DNA of 21,789 nt, taken from the NCBI GenBank assembly GCA_045661345.1, contig JAZRFM010000017.1:1-21789 (forward strand), in the 5' to 3' direction. Every line of letters starts with the position of its first letter. Position 1 is the stretch's first letter. Positions 6,757 through 14,936 of this stretch are shown piece by piece. The notes under the pieces are model-generated. The model ran no database searches. It had not been told where the DNA came from and was given only the letters and a program-made list of their open reading frames with translations. This DNA is from RUG12461 sp045661345 (GTDB lineage Bacteria > Bacillota > Clostridia > Lachnospirales > Lachnospiraceae). Position numbers and translations under genes: made by a program.

Positions 6757-7947
6757 TCAGAACTTCATGCGTTCGACGATCTCATCGGTGACGCTGTGAA
6801 AGAATCCTTCCGTATCGCCTCTTAAGTCTCTCCAGAGAATCTTGTCCATACTGTAGAGATTCCCTGGTGCGTGACGAAAAACATCCTCCGTAAGGGAGCA
6901 TTTTTGAATCGTCCCGTCGAAAAAGACGCTGGCCAGCAGCTCTTCATTACGACGGACCGCCAGATCATGGATCTGAAAATCCACTCCCTTCTCATCAGAT
7001 GTCCAGGAAATGCTGCTCGTCGAGGTATACTCATCGCCGTGAAACGTTTCATAAACGGTATCCATCTGCACAGCATTGACAGAGATGATGTCTCCGTTTC
7101 GGACAGTTGTGACCGTGACTTTCTCGTCGTCGGGGAGCGTTGCCGTCAGGATGGCGGTGTCGCAATCCGTACCGTCTATGGTGAGAAATGCAGTCTCAAA
7201 GGAAGAATCCCTGAGAGTCTCTGTCAGATCCATCTCGATCCGCCGGACCTGGCACCGGGGTGTCAGATAAAGATCAAAGACCACGGGGTGCGCCGGTGCT
7301 TCCATCCCGAGAAATTCCCAGATAAACATACCGCAGCCCTCCGGGATTGTGATCCTGTAACCCGTGCTGATGCAGTGAGGATCGCAGATGCTGTTTCCGT
7401 TCGGGACTACCGCAATCTGCTTTGTAAAGGACCGGATATTGTCCCAATTCTCCTGAAACCAGGCGGCATTCAGATCCGAAGTGAGCTCCGGAGCTTTCCA
7501 GAACAGCTGGATCCCCGTATCAAAGGCATAGGACAGATTATCCAGCATGGGCACGATCATATAGAGATCCTTGTCCTGTGCGTAAAAATCAAATTCACCG
7601 ACGGGAAGGATCAGGACATGCAGATCCGCCTGATAAGCGGCTTTCTTCTGGGAGAAGGAGCGTTCGCCGGTGATTTCCATATTCATGGTGTTCCTGACCT
7701 CTTTGACATCATTGATGAGAGCACTGCCCTGTAAAACCGTATCACCGTTCATATAATCACGGCAAAGCTCCATCAGATCCACATGATAGGCAATATAAGA
7801 AGGGTTGTTCAGCGTCTCTTTGGAGAAACGGATCGTACTGATCAGGATTTTCAGGCGCGGGTTTTCCTGTACTGCCGCAAAAAACAACAGGAACAGGAGC
7901 AGCAATATGGCCAGGAAAGAGAGAAATCGTACTTTTCTTGTTTTCAT
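6757..7947 (-). CDS. Unknown membrane-anchored extracytoplasmic protein
   Basis: This is a 396-residue protein I do not recognise. Residues 1-5 are basic and about 7-25 are a strong hydrophobic stretch (FLSFLAILLLLFLLFFAAV), without a lipobox cysteine, so it is most likely a signal anchor placing the rest outside. The remainder is rich in alternating hydrophobic and polar residues and in Thr, Asp and Glu (for example ILTATLPDDEKVTVTTVRNG), suggesting beta-sheet. Four cysteines occur in the outer part. It is the only minus-strand gene here, convergent with the MATE gene and divergent from the YhhN gene. Its start has no Shine-Dalgarno: the nine bases before the ATG are TTGAAAAAC followed by C, and a TATAAT ends ten bases upstream. 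It could be a sporulation or envelope protein, but nothing shows that. Confidence 0.8.
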   Translation of the reverse strand: MKTRKVRFLSFLAILLLLFLLFFAAVQENPRLKILISTIRFSKETLNNPSYIAYHVDLMELCRDYMNGDTVLQGSALINDVKEVRNTMNMEITGERSFSQKKAAYQADLHVLILPVGEFDFYAQDKDLYMIVPMLDNLSYAFDTGIQLFWKAPELTSDLNAAWFQENWDNIRSFTKQIAVVPNGNSICDPHCISTGYRITIPEGCGMFIWEFLGMEAPAHPVVFDLYLTPRCQVRRIEMDLTETLRDSSFETAFLTIDGTDCDTAILTATLPDDEKVTVTTVRNGDIISVNAVQMDTVYETFHGDEYTSTSSISWTSDEKGVDFQIHDLAVRRNEELLASVFFDGTIQKCSLTEDVFRHAPGNLYSMDKILWRDLRGDTEGFFHSVTDEIVERMKF

Positions 7948-7950
7948 GGT

Positions 7951-7980
7951 TTTTCAATTATAGCATACTTGATGTATAAT
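7951..7980 (+). promoter_or_regulatory. Probable promoter of the YhhN-family gene
   Basis: A perfect TATAAT at 7975-7980 has TTTTCA at 7951-7956 eighteen bases upstream, a mediocre -35. The predicted start near 7987 falls at the left arm of a leader hairpin. It overlaps the divergent minus-strand promoter, so the two genes share about 100 bases of control region. Confidence 0.45.
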
Positions 7981-7992
7981 CTATAGTAAACG
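7957..7992 (-). promoter_or_regulatory. Minus-strand promoter region with CGTTTACTATA motif and very short leader
   Basis: On the minus strand CGTTTACTATA occupies 7992-7982. TTTACT within it (7990-7985) is 17 bases from TATGCT (7967-7962), giving a leader of about eight bases. A better TATAAT (7962-7957) lies 22 bases from the same motif and would give a leader of about three bases but has no good -35. Either way the transcript has almost no leader and no ribosome binding site. Which -10 is used cannot be decided by eye. Confidence 0.45.
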
Positions 7993-8011
7993 CGTCAGGG
8001 AAACGCGTTTA
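7987..8011 (+). promoter_or_regulatory. Perfect hairpin at the 5' end of the YhhN message
   Basis: TAAACGCGT at 7987-7995 pairs with ACGCGTTTA at 8003-8011 without mismatch around the loop CAGGGAA. The predicted transcript begins at or next to the first paired base, so the stem would cap the 5' end of the mRNA. Its left arm overlaps the CGTTTACTATA motif read on the other strand. The loop contains GGGAA. Confidence 0.5.
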
Positions 8012-8054
8012 TGACAGACAATTTGTGCGCTATAAAAATAGGAGGATGCCCGTT

Positions 8055-8723
8055 ATGAAGACTTTTTTTCTGATCCTGTTTCTGGTTGTTGCCGGGGTGC
8101 ACCTGATTTTCTGCTTTCTGGAAAATGAGAAGCTGCGAAAGATCACAAAGCCCATGCTGATGACGACTTTGATCCTGTATTACCTGACAGCGGCGAATCC
8201 TGTCTCGGCATTGCTGCTGATCGCTCTGGCGGCAAGTCTGATGGGCGATATCCTGCTGATCCCCATGGGAGAGAAATGGCTGACGGTGGGCGGGATCTTC
8301 TTTCTGGCCAGCCATGTGATCTATATCCTGCTGTATTATCCTTTGATCTCGTTTTCTGAAGTGCGTGTGTTCCTGCTGGTGCCGATTGTGATCCTTTACC
8401 TGATCATGGCTTTCCTTGTGATACGCATGATTAAGGATACTACGCCGAAAGCCATGCTCGGCGGGCTGTATCTGTATCTGGTGATCAACACCGTCATGAA
8501 CACCTTTGCGTTGATGCAGGCGATGTCCCTTCGAAATACCGGAGCAGCCCTGGCGTTTTTCGGTGCCGTCTGCTTCTTCGCTTCCGACTGCATTTTATTT
8601 GTCGTACGTTATTACAAAAACAAAGAAAAACTCCGAAAAGGAGCCTTTCTTGTTATGCTGACCTATCTGGCAGCGCAGTTTCTGATCACACAGGGTATGC
8701 TGATGAATATGGGCATGCGCTGA
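8055..8723 (+). CDS. YhhN/TMEM86 lysoplasmalogenase-family membrane protein
   Basis: This is a 222-residue protein with about eight hydrophobic segments. The family pattern is clear: TKPMLMTTLILYYL (the KP...L first motif), ASLMGDILLI with the conserved GD, GIFFLASHVIYI with the F..H.iY motif, and a late FGAVCFFASDCILF with a conserved SD. Human TMEM86B in this family hydrolyses the vinyl ether bond of lysoplasmalogens. Many anaerobic Clostridia make plasmalogens, so a lipid role fits but is inferred. The start is set by AGGAGG at 8040-8045, nine bases before the ATG at 8055; the frame's earlier GTG at 8025 would lie upstream of that site. It is divergent from the minus-strand unknown gene. 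Confidence 0.85.
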   Translation: MKTFFLILFLVVAGVHLIFCFLENEKLRKITKPMLMTTLILYYLTAANPVSALLLIALAASLMGDILLIPMGEKWLTVGGIFFLASHVIYILLYYPLISFSEVRVFLLVPIVILYLIMAFLVIRMIKDTTPKAMLGGLYLYLVINTVMNTFALMQAMSLRNTGAALAFFGAVCFFASDCILFVVRYYKNKEKLRKGAFLVMLTYLAAQFLITQGMLMNMGMR

Positions 8724-8760
8724 GAAAGACAAAGCCCGGATCAGTCACGGTCAGCAGCTA

Positions 8761-8789
8761 TTGCAACTCAGCGGGGCGCTTGCTAAAAT
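8761..8789 (+). promoter_or_regulatory. Sigma-A promoter with extended -10, upstream of the GH5 gene
   Basis: TTGCAA at 8761-8766 and TAAAAT at 8784-8789 are exactly 17 bases apart, and TGC at 8781-8783 makes an extended -10. The transcript would start near 8796, giving a leader of about 35 bases with AGGAGG at 8819-8824, six bases before the ATG at 8831. No operator is evident. The 37 bases between the YhhN stop and this promoter contain no clear terminator. Confidence 0.75.
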
Positions 8790-8830
8790 GGAGAAGTGAT
8801 TAACGACCGGAAAAGAGTAGGAGGCATACC

Positions 8831-9868
8831 ATGAGAAGATTTGAAGGATATCAGAAGGGAATCAATCTGGGAGGCTGGCTTTCCCAATACAACGATACGA
8901 CAAAGGAATACTATGACTCGTTTATCACCGAGGCGGACATTCGTACCATCGCATCCTGGGGACTGGATCATGTCCGCGTGCCGGTGGATCATCTGATGCT
9001 GGAGGACGAGGACGGAAATCCCATCGACAAGGGCTTCTTCTATCTGGATCAATGCATCGCATGGTGTAAGGCGGCAGGTCTTACCATGGTATTGGATCTG
9101 CATGATACCCACGGCTACACCTTCGACCCGTTGGTGAAAAATATCGACCGCGAGGCATTTTTCAGGGATCCCGATCTGCAGGAGCACTTTTACCTGCTTT
9201 GGGAACGCATCGCGAAGCGTTACGCAGGTGACAGCGGGATGCTGGCCTTTGAACTGCTGAACGAAGTAGTCAGTCCGGCGATCGCGTCCGAATGGAATGA
9301 GATTGCGGAGACGGCGATCAGGAGACTGCGGGTGCTGGCGCCCAAAAGCTATATCATTGTGGGTGGAACGAGGTATAACAATGTGATTTCGGTTCCCGAG
9401 CTGAGGAAACCGTATGATGACCGTGTTGTCTACAACTTTCACTGCTATGAGCCCATGATCTTTTCTCATCAGGGCGCATATTGGGTGGAGGGAATGCCAC
9501 AGGACTTTGTACTGGAATACCCGGGGGAGCTTGCGGATTACCGCAGGAAGGCCCACAGTCTGACCGAAGCGCTGGGAGGCGCTATTGATCTGCCAAGCCT
9601 CACTTCCATCGGACCGGATTTCTTTGAGATCCTGTTTGCCCCCGCATTGAAAGCGGCGGAAGAGAACAATGCACCGCTATACTGCGGAGAATACGGGGTG
9701 ATCGACCGTGCACCTCTTTCTTCTGTTGTCAACTGGTATCGGGATATACACGGTATTTTTGAGAAATACGGGATCGGCAGAGCTGCCTGGAATTATAAGG
9801 AAAAAGATTTCGGTCTTTCCGATCCGCATTACGATTCCGTACGGGAAGAACTGATCCGCCTGCTGTAA
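8831..9868 (+). CDS. Glycoside hydrolase family 5 enzyme, cytoplasmic
   Basis: This is a 345-residue TIM-barrel glycosidase of the cellulase (GH5) superfamily, a retaining hydrolase of beta-linked sugars. The N-terminus has KGINLGGWL (9-17), typical of GH5. The acid/base is E145 in FELLNEVV, where N144-E145 is the conserved Asn-Glu pair at the end of strand 4. H204 and Y206 in FHCYEP match the conserved H-x-Y, and the nucleophile is E287 in YCGEYG. W320 in RAAWNY is the usual substrate-platform tryptophan near the end. There is no signal peptide or carbohydrate-binding module, so it should act inside the cell on imported oligosaccharides; its exact substrate (cello-, manno- or other gluco-oligosaccharide) cannot be told. 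It has its own promoter and is followed after 68 bases by the sensor kinase gene. Confidence 0.92.
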   Translation: MRRFEGYQKGINLGGWLSQYNDTTKEYYDSFITEADIRTIASWGLDHVRVPVDHLMLEDEDGNPIDKGFFYLDQCIAWCKAAGLTMVLDLHDTHGYTFDPLVKNIDREAFFRDPDLQEHFYLLWERIAKRYAGDSGMLAFELLNEVVSPAIASEWNEIAETAIRRLRVLAPKSYIIVGGTRYNNVISVPELRKPYDDRVVYNFHCYEPMIFSHQGAYWVEGMPQDFVLEYPGELADYRRKAHSLTEALGGAIDLPSLTSIGPDFFEILFAPALKAAEENNAPLYCGEYGVIDRAPLSSVVNWYRDIHGIFEKYGIGRAAWNYKEKDFGLSDPHYDSVREELIRLL

Positions 9869-9871
9869 GGG

Positions 9872-9910
9872 AAACGCTGATGAAAGCGTTTTCTGCGCAT
9901 CCTTAGCGCA
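9872..9910 (+). terminator. Two small hairpins between GH5 and kinase genes, possible weak terminator
   Basis: AAACGCT at 9872-9878 pairs with AGCGTTT at 9885-9891 around GATGAA, ending in four Ts. TGCGC at 9894-9898 pairs with GCGCA at 9906-9910. The first resembles a weak intrinsic terminator or attenuator between the glycosidase and the kinase. No clear promoter is seen between 9869 and the kinase ribosome binding site, so partial read-through from the GH5 promoter is plausible. Confidence 0.45.
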
Positions 9911-9936
9911 ATTGCGGAGCAGTTTGAAGGAGTTTC

Positions 9937-12900
9937 ATGAAAAGAGCATGTCAACGCATTTGCATCCCGCTGCTTTCTGCGGTGATGCTCCTGCTTAGTG
10001 TCACCTGTGTGTACGCATCCGGGTCCAGCGAGAATTTTCAATCGGAACATGAGGCAGTCTTATACGGTTCCGGAAAAGGACTGATCTCTTCGGAGGCAAA
10101 TTCCATTGCACAGACAGATGACGGTTATATCTGGGCAGGCACCTATTCCGGGTTGTACCGGTATGACGGGGTGCGTTTTGAAAAGTTTGATCTGGATCCC
10201 AGGATCAGCGCGGTCATACAGTTGTATGTGGACAGCAAAGGAAGACTCTGGATCGGGACGAATGATGCCGGGATCGCCTGTTATACGCCGGGAACGGGAG
10301 AGGTTCGCCTGTATACGATGGAGGACGGCGTGGCGGCTGATTCCATCCGGTCCATCGCGGAGGATCAGCAGGGTAATATTTTCGTGGGGACCGTTTCCAG
10401 TCTGACCATGATTTCGCCGGAGGGACAGGTTACCAGTCCCGAAAAATGGGAAGACCTGAACGGTGTTACATCGCTGTGTTGCGGTACCGACGGCGTTATC
10501 TGCGGTGTGACCAATGCCGGCGTACTCTTTTTTCTGCAGGACGGCGAGCTGGTCTATCAGCGGAAATTCGGTCAACCGGGCATTTATTACACAACGGTAA
10601 CGGCGGCCAGGCTGAACAGCTTCCTGGTGGGTACTTCCGGAAGCCAGACCGAATGGCTGACATTCAACGGCAGGGAGACCAGACGGCTGGAGCTCGTGAC
10701 GAACCATTTTATCTCCTATTACAATGAGATTTATTACGATGATGAGACCGGTTCGGTCTTTTTCTGTGCGGAAAACGGGATTGGTCTCCTGACATCAAAC
10801 GGGACGCTGATGAACCTGACCCGGGAGGAATTTGACAGTTCCATTTCGGACGTCATGAAGGATTACCAGGGCAATATCTGGTTTACCTCCAATAAGCAGG
10901 GGATCATGGAATATACGGCTGATCCGTTTATCGATGTTTTTCTACGGGCCGGCGTCTCCAACGAAGTAACAAACGCTTTGCTGGTCAAGGACGGGATGAT
11001 CTATGTCGCAACGGACAACGGGCTGGGGATTCTGGATGCCAGAACCTATCAGGTCGTTGATTTTCCCTATCTGGATTATTTCGAGAACATTCGGATTCGC
11101 CACATCATGGAAGACAGTCAACACCAGCTCTGGATCAGCACCTACGGTTCGGATGGGCTGGTACGGGTCAATGCGGACGGAGAGGTAAAGCTTTTTAACG
11201 AATCCTCCGCGGATACACTGGGCGGACGATTCAGACTGGCGATGGAGCATTCGGACGGAACGGTCTATGCGGCCAGCAATATGGGGTTGAATGTGATCCG
11301 GGGCGATGAGGTGGTCGCGACCATCGGTCAGGAGGAAGGGCTGGAATCCGCACAGATCCTGACCATGGTGGAAAAACCGGACGGGACGATTCTCGCGGGC
11401 TCGGATGGGGAAGGCATCTATCTGATCAGGGACGGCGTTATCACGGGACATATCGGTCAGGAGGAAGGCCTGGAAACCCTTGTCGTGATGCGAATCATAC
11501 CCTGCCGGGACGGATATCTTTATGTGACAAGCAATGCGCTGTATTACGACAACGGGCAGGAGATCAAACGTCTCACGGCATTTCCCTATACCAACAATTA
11601 TGATGTATTCTTTTCCGACACCGGTGACGCATGGATCAGCTCCAGTGCCGGCATCTATGTGGTGAATCTGGATGAGCTCCTTGCCAATGAGAGCTATCAT
11701 TATGAGCTTCTGGATTATTCCCGCGGGTTCAACACGACCCTGACGGCCAATGCGTGGAATACGCTTCTGGATACAGAGGGAAACCTTCTGCTTTGCTGTA
11801 CGGATGGCGTGCGGCAGATTTCCACCAGGAATTATGACACCCTGGATATGGATTATGATATCCGCGTCCATTCGATCCGCTACGGGGATGAGACAGCCGT
11901 TCCCGATGAGAAAGGGGTCTATCAGATCCCGTCTTCCGCAAACCGTATCGAGATCCAGGCATCCATCCTAAACTACAGTCTTTCAAATCCGTTGATCCAT
12001 CTGTATCTGGAGGGAGCCAGTGATGAAGGTGTGACGGTCTATCAGAATGCGCTTACACCGCTGACTTATACGAATCTGCCGTACGGCTCCTATACACTTC
12101 ATATCCAGGTTCTGGACAGTACGGAATATACCGTATTGCGGGATGAAACCTTCCCGATCTATAAATCACCGCGATGGACGGAGCTGCCGGTATTTCAGGT
12201 GATAGGGGTTGTCGTCTTCGTAGTACTGGTGTCCCTTTTTGTCTGGTGGGTACTGAGATCCACCATCATCCGCCGGCAGTATGCCGAAATCCGTGCCGCA
12301 AAAGAAGAGGCAGAGCGGGCAAATACCGCAAAATCCAGATTTCTCGCCAATATGTCCCATGAGATCCGTACGCCCATCAATACCATTATGGGCATGGATG
12401 AAATGATCCTCCGTGAAGACAGGAATGAGCCCAAAAGCCGCTATATTTCCACCGTTGCCGGCTACGCGGAAACGATCAAGCGTGCTTCGGAATCCCTGCT
12501 CGGGCTGATTAATGATATTCTGGATCTCAGTAAGATCGAATCCGGCAAGATGAACCTGGTCGAGGCGGAATACGATACAGCGGAGCTCCTGCGGGGAATC
12601 GCCCTGATGATCCGGGTAAGAAGCAATGAAAAGGATCTGGCCTTTTCCGTGGAGATTGATCCTTCTCTGCCGAAGAGGCTTTACGGAGATGACGGCAAGA
12701 TCAAGCAGGTGCTGTTGAACCTTCTCACAAATGCGGTAAAATATACGGAGACAGGAACGTTTTCCTTGCAGGTAACCGTCACCGAACAGACAAAGGACGA
12801 AGTGAGGATCCATTACAGCGTCAAGGACACCGGAATCGGCATTCGTCCCGGAGACATGGAAAAGCTGTTTTCGGCATTTGAAAGACTGGATGAAAAGCGA

Positions 12901-14133
12901 AACAGCAGGATTCAGGGAACCGGCCTCGGCCTTGATATCTCAAGACAGTTCGTAGAGCTGATGGGCGGCCGGCTGCAATGTGAGAGTGTTTACGGAGAGG
13001 GCTCGGAATTCTTCTTTACGTTGAAGCAACGGATCATGGATCCGGCACCGATTGGCACCTTTACGGAACAGGAGGAGACGACCGCAGCGGACGGTGTGTA
13101 TGTGCCGTACTTTGCCGCGCCGGAAGCGAAGATTCTGGTGGTGGACGATAACGAGATGAATCTGCAGGTGATAGAGGGGCTGCTTCGTCCTACAGGGGTA
13201 CAGCTCACAACGGTGCTTTCCGGGAAAGAGTGTCTCTTAAGGCTGCAGGAGGATTCTTACGATCTGGTATTACTGGATCACATGATGCCGGATATGGACG
13301 GAATCGAGACCCTGCATGCGCTCAGAAAGATAAACGCATCTGTCCCCGCGATCGCATTAACCGCAAACGCCGCAGAGAGCGGAGAAGCATTTTACCTTGG
13401 CGAGGGCTTTCAGGGGTATCTGGCAAAGCCGGTGGATGCGAGAAAACTGGAGGAGACCATTTCCCGTTTTCTGCCGGAGGAAAAGCTGGTGGATCCGTCG
13501 GATTTTATTTCGGTAAAGGGAAACGTCAGTGAAATAACAGATGCCGTGGAGGTACTCCCGGAATGGCTTTATGAGACGGAGGGGATCTCACCGTCAGACG
13601 GAATCAAAAACTGCGGAACGCCGGAGGGATTTCTGTCAGCGCTGCACACCTTTGATGTGACGCTTCCGGAGAAAGCGGATGAGATAGAAACAGCCTATGT
13701 GATGGAGAACTGGGAGCTTTACACCATCAAGGTGCATGCGCTGAAAAGCACAGCCCGGATCATTGGTGCCAAGGCGCTGTCAAAAGAAGCAGAGGAGCTG
13801 GAAGTAGCGGGAAAAGCGGGTGATCTTAATACGATCCGGAAAGGGACGGCCCGGCTGCTGCTGGATTACAGAGCTTATACCGACAGGCTGTCACGTCTCA
13901 ATGAGGAGGAGGACGGACAAAAGGAGGAGGCAAGTCTCGAGATGCTGTCCGAAGCATATGAAGCGCTGGGAGAGTTTATCCCCGCCATGGATTATGATTC
14001 TGTGGAAATGGTGCTGGACTCCCTGAAGGCATACCGCCTGCCCCCGGAAGACGCAGATCGTTTCCGCCGGATGCAGGTGCAGCTGAAACAGCTGGAATGG
14101 GAAAAGCTGGCGGATCTCCTGAAACAAAAATAG
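9937..14133 (+). CDS. Hybrid sensor histidine kinase with propeller sensor, receiver and HPt domains
   Basis: This is a 1398-residue membrane sensor. Residues 1-28 are a signal peptide ending CVYASG. About 50-640 hold two-component regulator propeller repeats (for example DDGYIWAGTYSGLYRYDG and SKGRLWIGTNDAGIACYT). About 669-745 is a Y_Y_Y domain, followed by a transmembrane helix near 752-774. The kinase core has H808 in SHEIRTPI, N932 in the N box, D964 in DTGIGI and a GTGLGL box at 994. A complete receiver follows with D1114 in LLDHMMPDMDG, and then an HPt domain with H1267 in VHALKST. A tail of about 75 residues, ending in VLDSLKAYRLPPEDA and a final helix, follows the HPt. The sensor resembles Bacteroides-type HTCS proteins but has HPt in place of an AraC output. 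AAGGAG precedes the ATG by four bases. The next gene encodes receivers only. The ligand is unknown; the adjacent glycosidase hints at a sugar. Confidence 0.93.
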   Translation: MKRACQRICIPLLSAVMLLLSVTCVYASGSSENFQSEHEAVLYGSGKGLISSEANSIAQTDDGYIWAGTYSGLYRYDGVRFEKFDLDPRISAVIQLYVDSKGRLWIGTNDAGIACYTPGTGEVRLYTMEDGVAADSIRSIAEDQQGNIFVGTVSSLTMISPEGQVTSPEKWEDLNGVTSLCCGTDGVICGVTNAGVLFFLQDGELVYQRKFGQPGIYYTTVTAARLNSFLVGTSGSQTEWLTFNGRETRRLELVTNHFISYYNEIYYDDETGSVFFCAENGIGLLTSNGTLMNLTREEFDSSISDVMKDYQGNIWFTSNKQGIMEYTADPFIDVFLRAGVSNEVTNALLVKDGMIYVATDNGLGILDARTYQVVDFPYLDYFENIRIRHIMEDSQHQLWISTYGSDGLVRVNADGEVKLFNESSADTLGGRFRLAMEHSDGTVYAASNMGLNVIRGDEVVATIGQEEGLESAQILTMVEKPDGTILAGSDGEGIYLIRDGVITGHIGQEEGLETLVVMRIIPCRDGYLYVTSNALYYDNGQEIKRLTAFPYTNNYDVFFSDTGDAWISSSAGIYVVNLDELLANESYHYELLDYSRGFNTTLTANAWNTLLDTEGNLLLCCTDGVRQISTRNYDTLDMDYDIRVHSIRYGDETAVPDEKGVYQIPSSANRIEIQASILNYSLSNPLIHLYLEGASDEGVTVYQNALTPLTYTNLPYGSYTLHIQVLDSTEYTVLRDETFPIYKSPRWTELPVFQVIGVVVFVVLVSLFVWWVLRSTIIRRQYAEIRAAKEEAERANTAKSRFLANMSHEIRTPINTIMGMDEMILREDRNEPKSRYISTVAGYAETIKRASESLLGLINDILDLSKIESGKMNLVEAEYDTAELLRGIALMIRVRSNEKDLAFSVEIDPSLPKRLYGDDGKIKQVLLNLLTNAVKYTETGTFSLQVTVTEQTKDEVRIHYSVKDTGIGIRPGDMEKLFSAFERLDEKRNSRIQGTGLGLDISRQFVELMGGRLQCESVYGEGSEFFFTLKQRIMDPAPIGTFTEQEETTAADGVYVPYFAAPEAKILVVDDNEMNLQVIEGLLRPTGVQLTTVLSGKECLLRLQEDSYDLVLLDHMMPDMDGIETLHALRKINASVPAIALTANAAESGEAFYLGEGFQGYLAKPVDARKLEETISRFLPEEKLVDPSDFISVKGNVSEITDAVEVLPEWLYETEGISPSDGIKNCGTPEGFLSALHTFDVTLPEKADEIETAYVMENWELYTIKVHALKSTARIIGAKALSKEAEELEVAGKAGDLNTIRKGTARLLLDYRAYTDRLSRLNEEEDGQKEEASLEMLSEAYEALGEFIPAMDYDSVEMVLDSLKAYRLPPEDADRFRRMQVQLKQLEWEKLADLLKQK

Positions 14134-14148
14134 AAAAGAGGAAGAAAA

Positions 14149-14922
14149 ATGGAAAACGGACAGAAACTGATGATATTGGGCGCAAAGGAATCATTTCTGA
14201 TCATGTCACTGAGCAGGAAACTGGAGGAGGCCGGGATACCGTCTTTTTTTCGAAAGATGACTGTTGACGAGATCAGCAAAGGAATTGAGGAAGCGGATCT
14301 TGTGACTTACTATCTGGAGACAAATGAGGTTCTGAAGCAGGATGTGCTGCATTATCTGAATGAACGTCTGATCGAAACAAACAAACGGATCATTCTGATC
14401 GGAGAAAAGGATGATACGGATTCGGTGAGGGATCACCTGCACGCCGATTTTATTCTGAAAGTGTTTCCGAGACCGCTGGACACGGAAACCTATCTTACAA
14501 CGGTGAGAGACGAGTTTTCCACGGGAAGACTGGAGGAGAGGAAGAAACGGATTCTGATCGTGGATGATGACCCTACCTACATCGGGGTGATCCGGGACTG
14601 GCTCCGCGGCACCTACCGGGTCTCCATGGCAAATTCCGGTTTACGGGCAATCACATGGCTGGCAACCAATCCGGTGGATCTGGTGCTGATGGATCATGAG
14701 ATGCCGGTCACATCCGGACCGAAGGTCCTGGAGATGATGCGAAGCGAAGCCGGCACCAGGGATATCCCGGTTATTTTCCTGACCGGAAAAAGTGATCGTG
14801 CCAGCGTCATGGAGGCTGTGGAACAGAGACCGGAGGGATATCTTTTGAAAACAATTGATCGTGAGAAGCTGCTTGTGGAGCTGGATCAGTTTTTCCGTAA
14901 GCACTCCGGCGCATCATCATAA
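14149..14922 (+). CDS. Tandem receiver protein without output domain
   Basis: This is a 257-residue protein. Residues 6-125 look like a degenerate receiver: an LMILGAKESFLI opening strand without the acidic pair, and ADLVTYYLE where the phosphoacceptor Asp is expected. Residues 133-252 are a complete receiver with D139-D141 in LIVDDD, phosphoacceptor D182 in VLMDHEMP, Thr in IFLTGKS and K234 in LLKTI. There is no DNA-binding, cyclase or other output domain. It starts 15 bases after the kinase stop with AGAGGAAG upstream, so the two are surely cotranscribed. It is a likely phosphate acceptor from the kinase HPt, acting by protein contact or as a phosphate sink. That partnership is inferred from neighbourhood only. 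Confidence 0.85.
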   Translation: MENGQKLMILGAKESFLIMSLSRKLEEAGIPSFFRKMTVDEISKGIEEADLVTYYLETNEVLKQDVLHYLNERLIETNKRIILIGEKDDTDSVRDHLHADFILKVFPRPLDTETYLTTVRDEFSTGRLEERKKRILIVDDDPTYIGVIRDWLRGTYRVSMANSGLRAITWLATNPVDLVLMDHEMPVTSGPKVLEMMRSEAGTRDIPVIFLTGKSDRASVMEAVEQRPEGYLLKTIDREKLLVELDQFFRKHSGASS

Positions 14923-14936
14923 TATGGAGGAAAACA

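Noticed and set aside
8008..8036. TTTATG-N17-TATAAA as the YhhN promoter
   Set aside because: It would start transcription near 8043, inside the AGGAGG ribosome binding site used by the gene.
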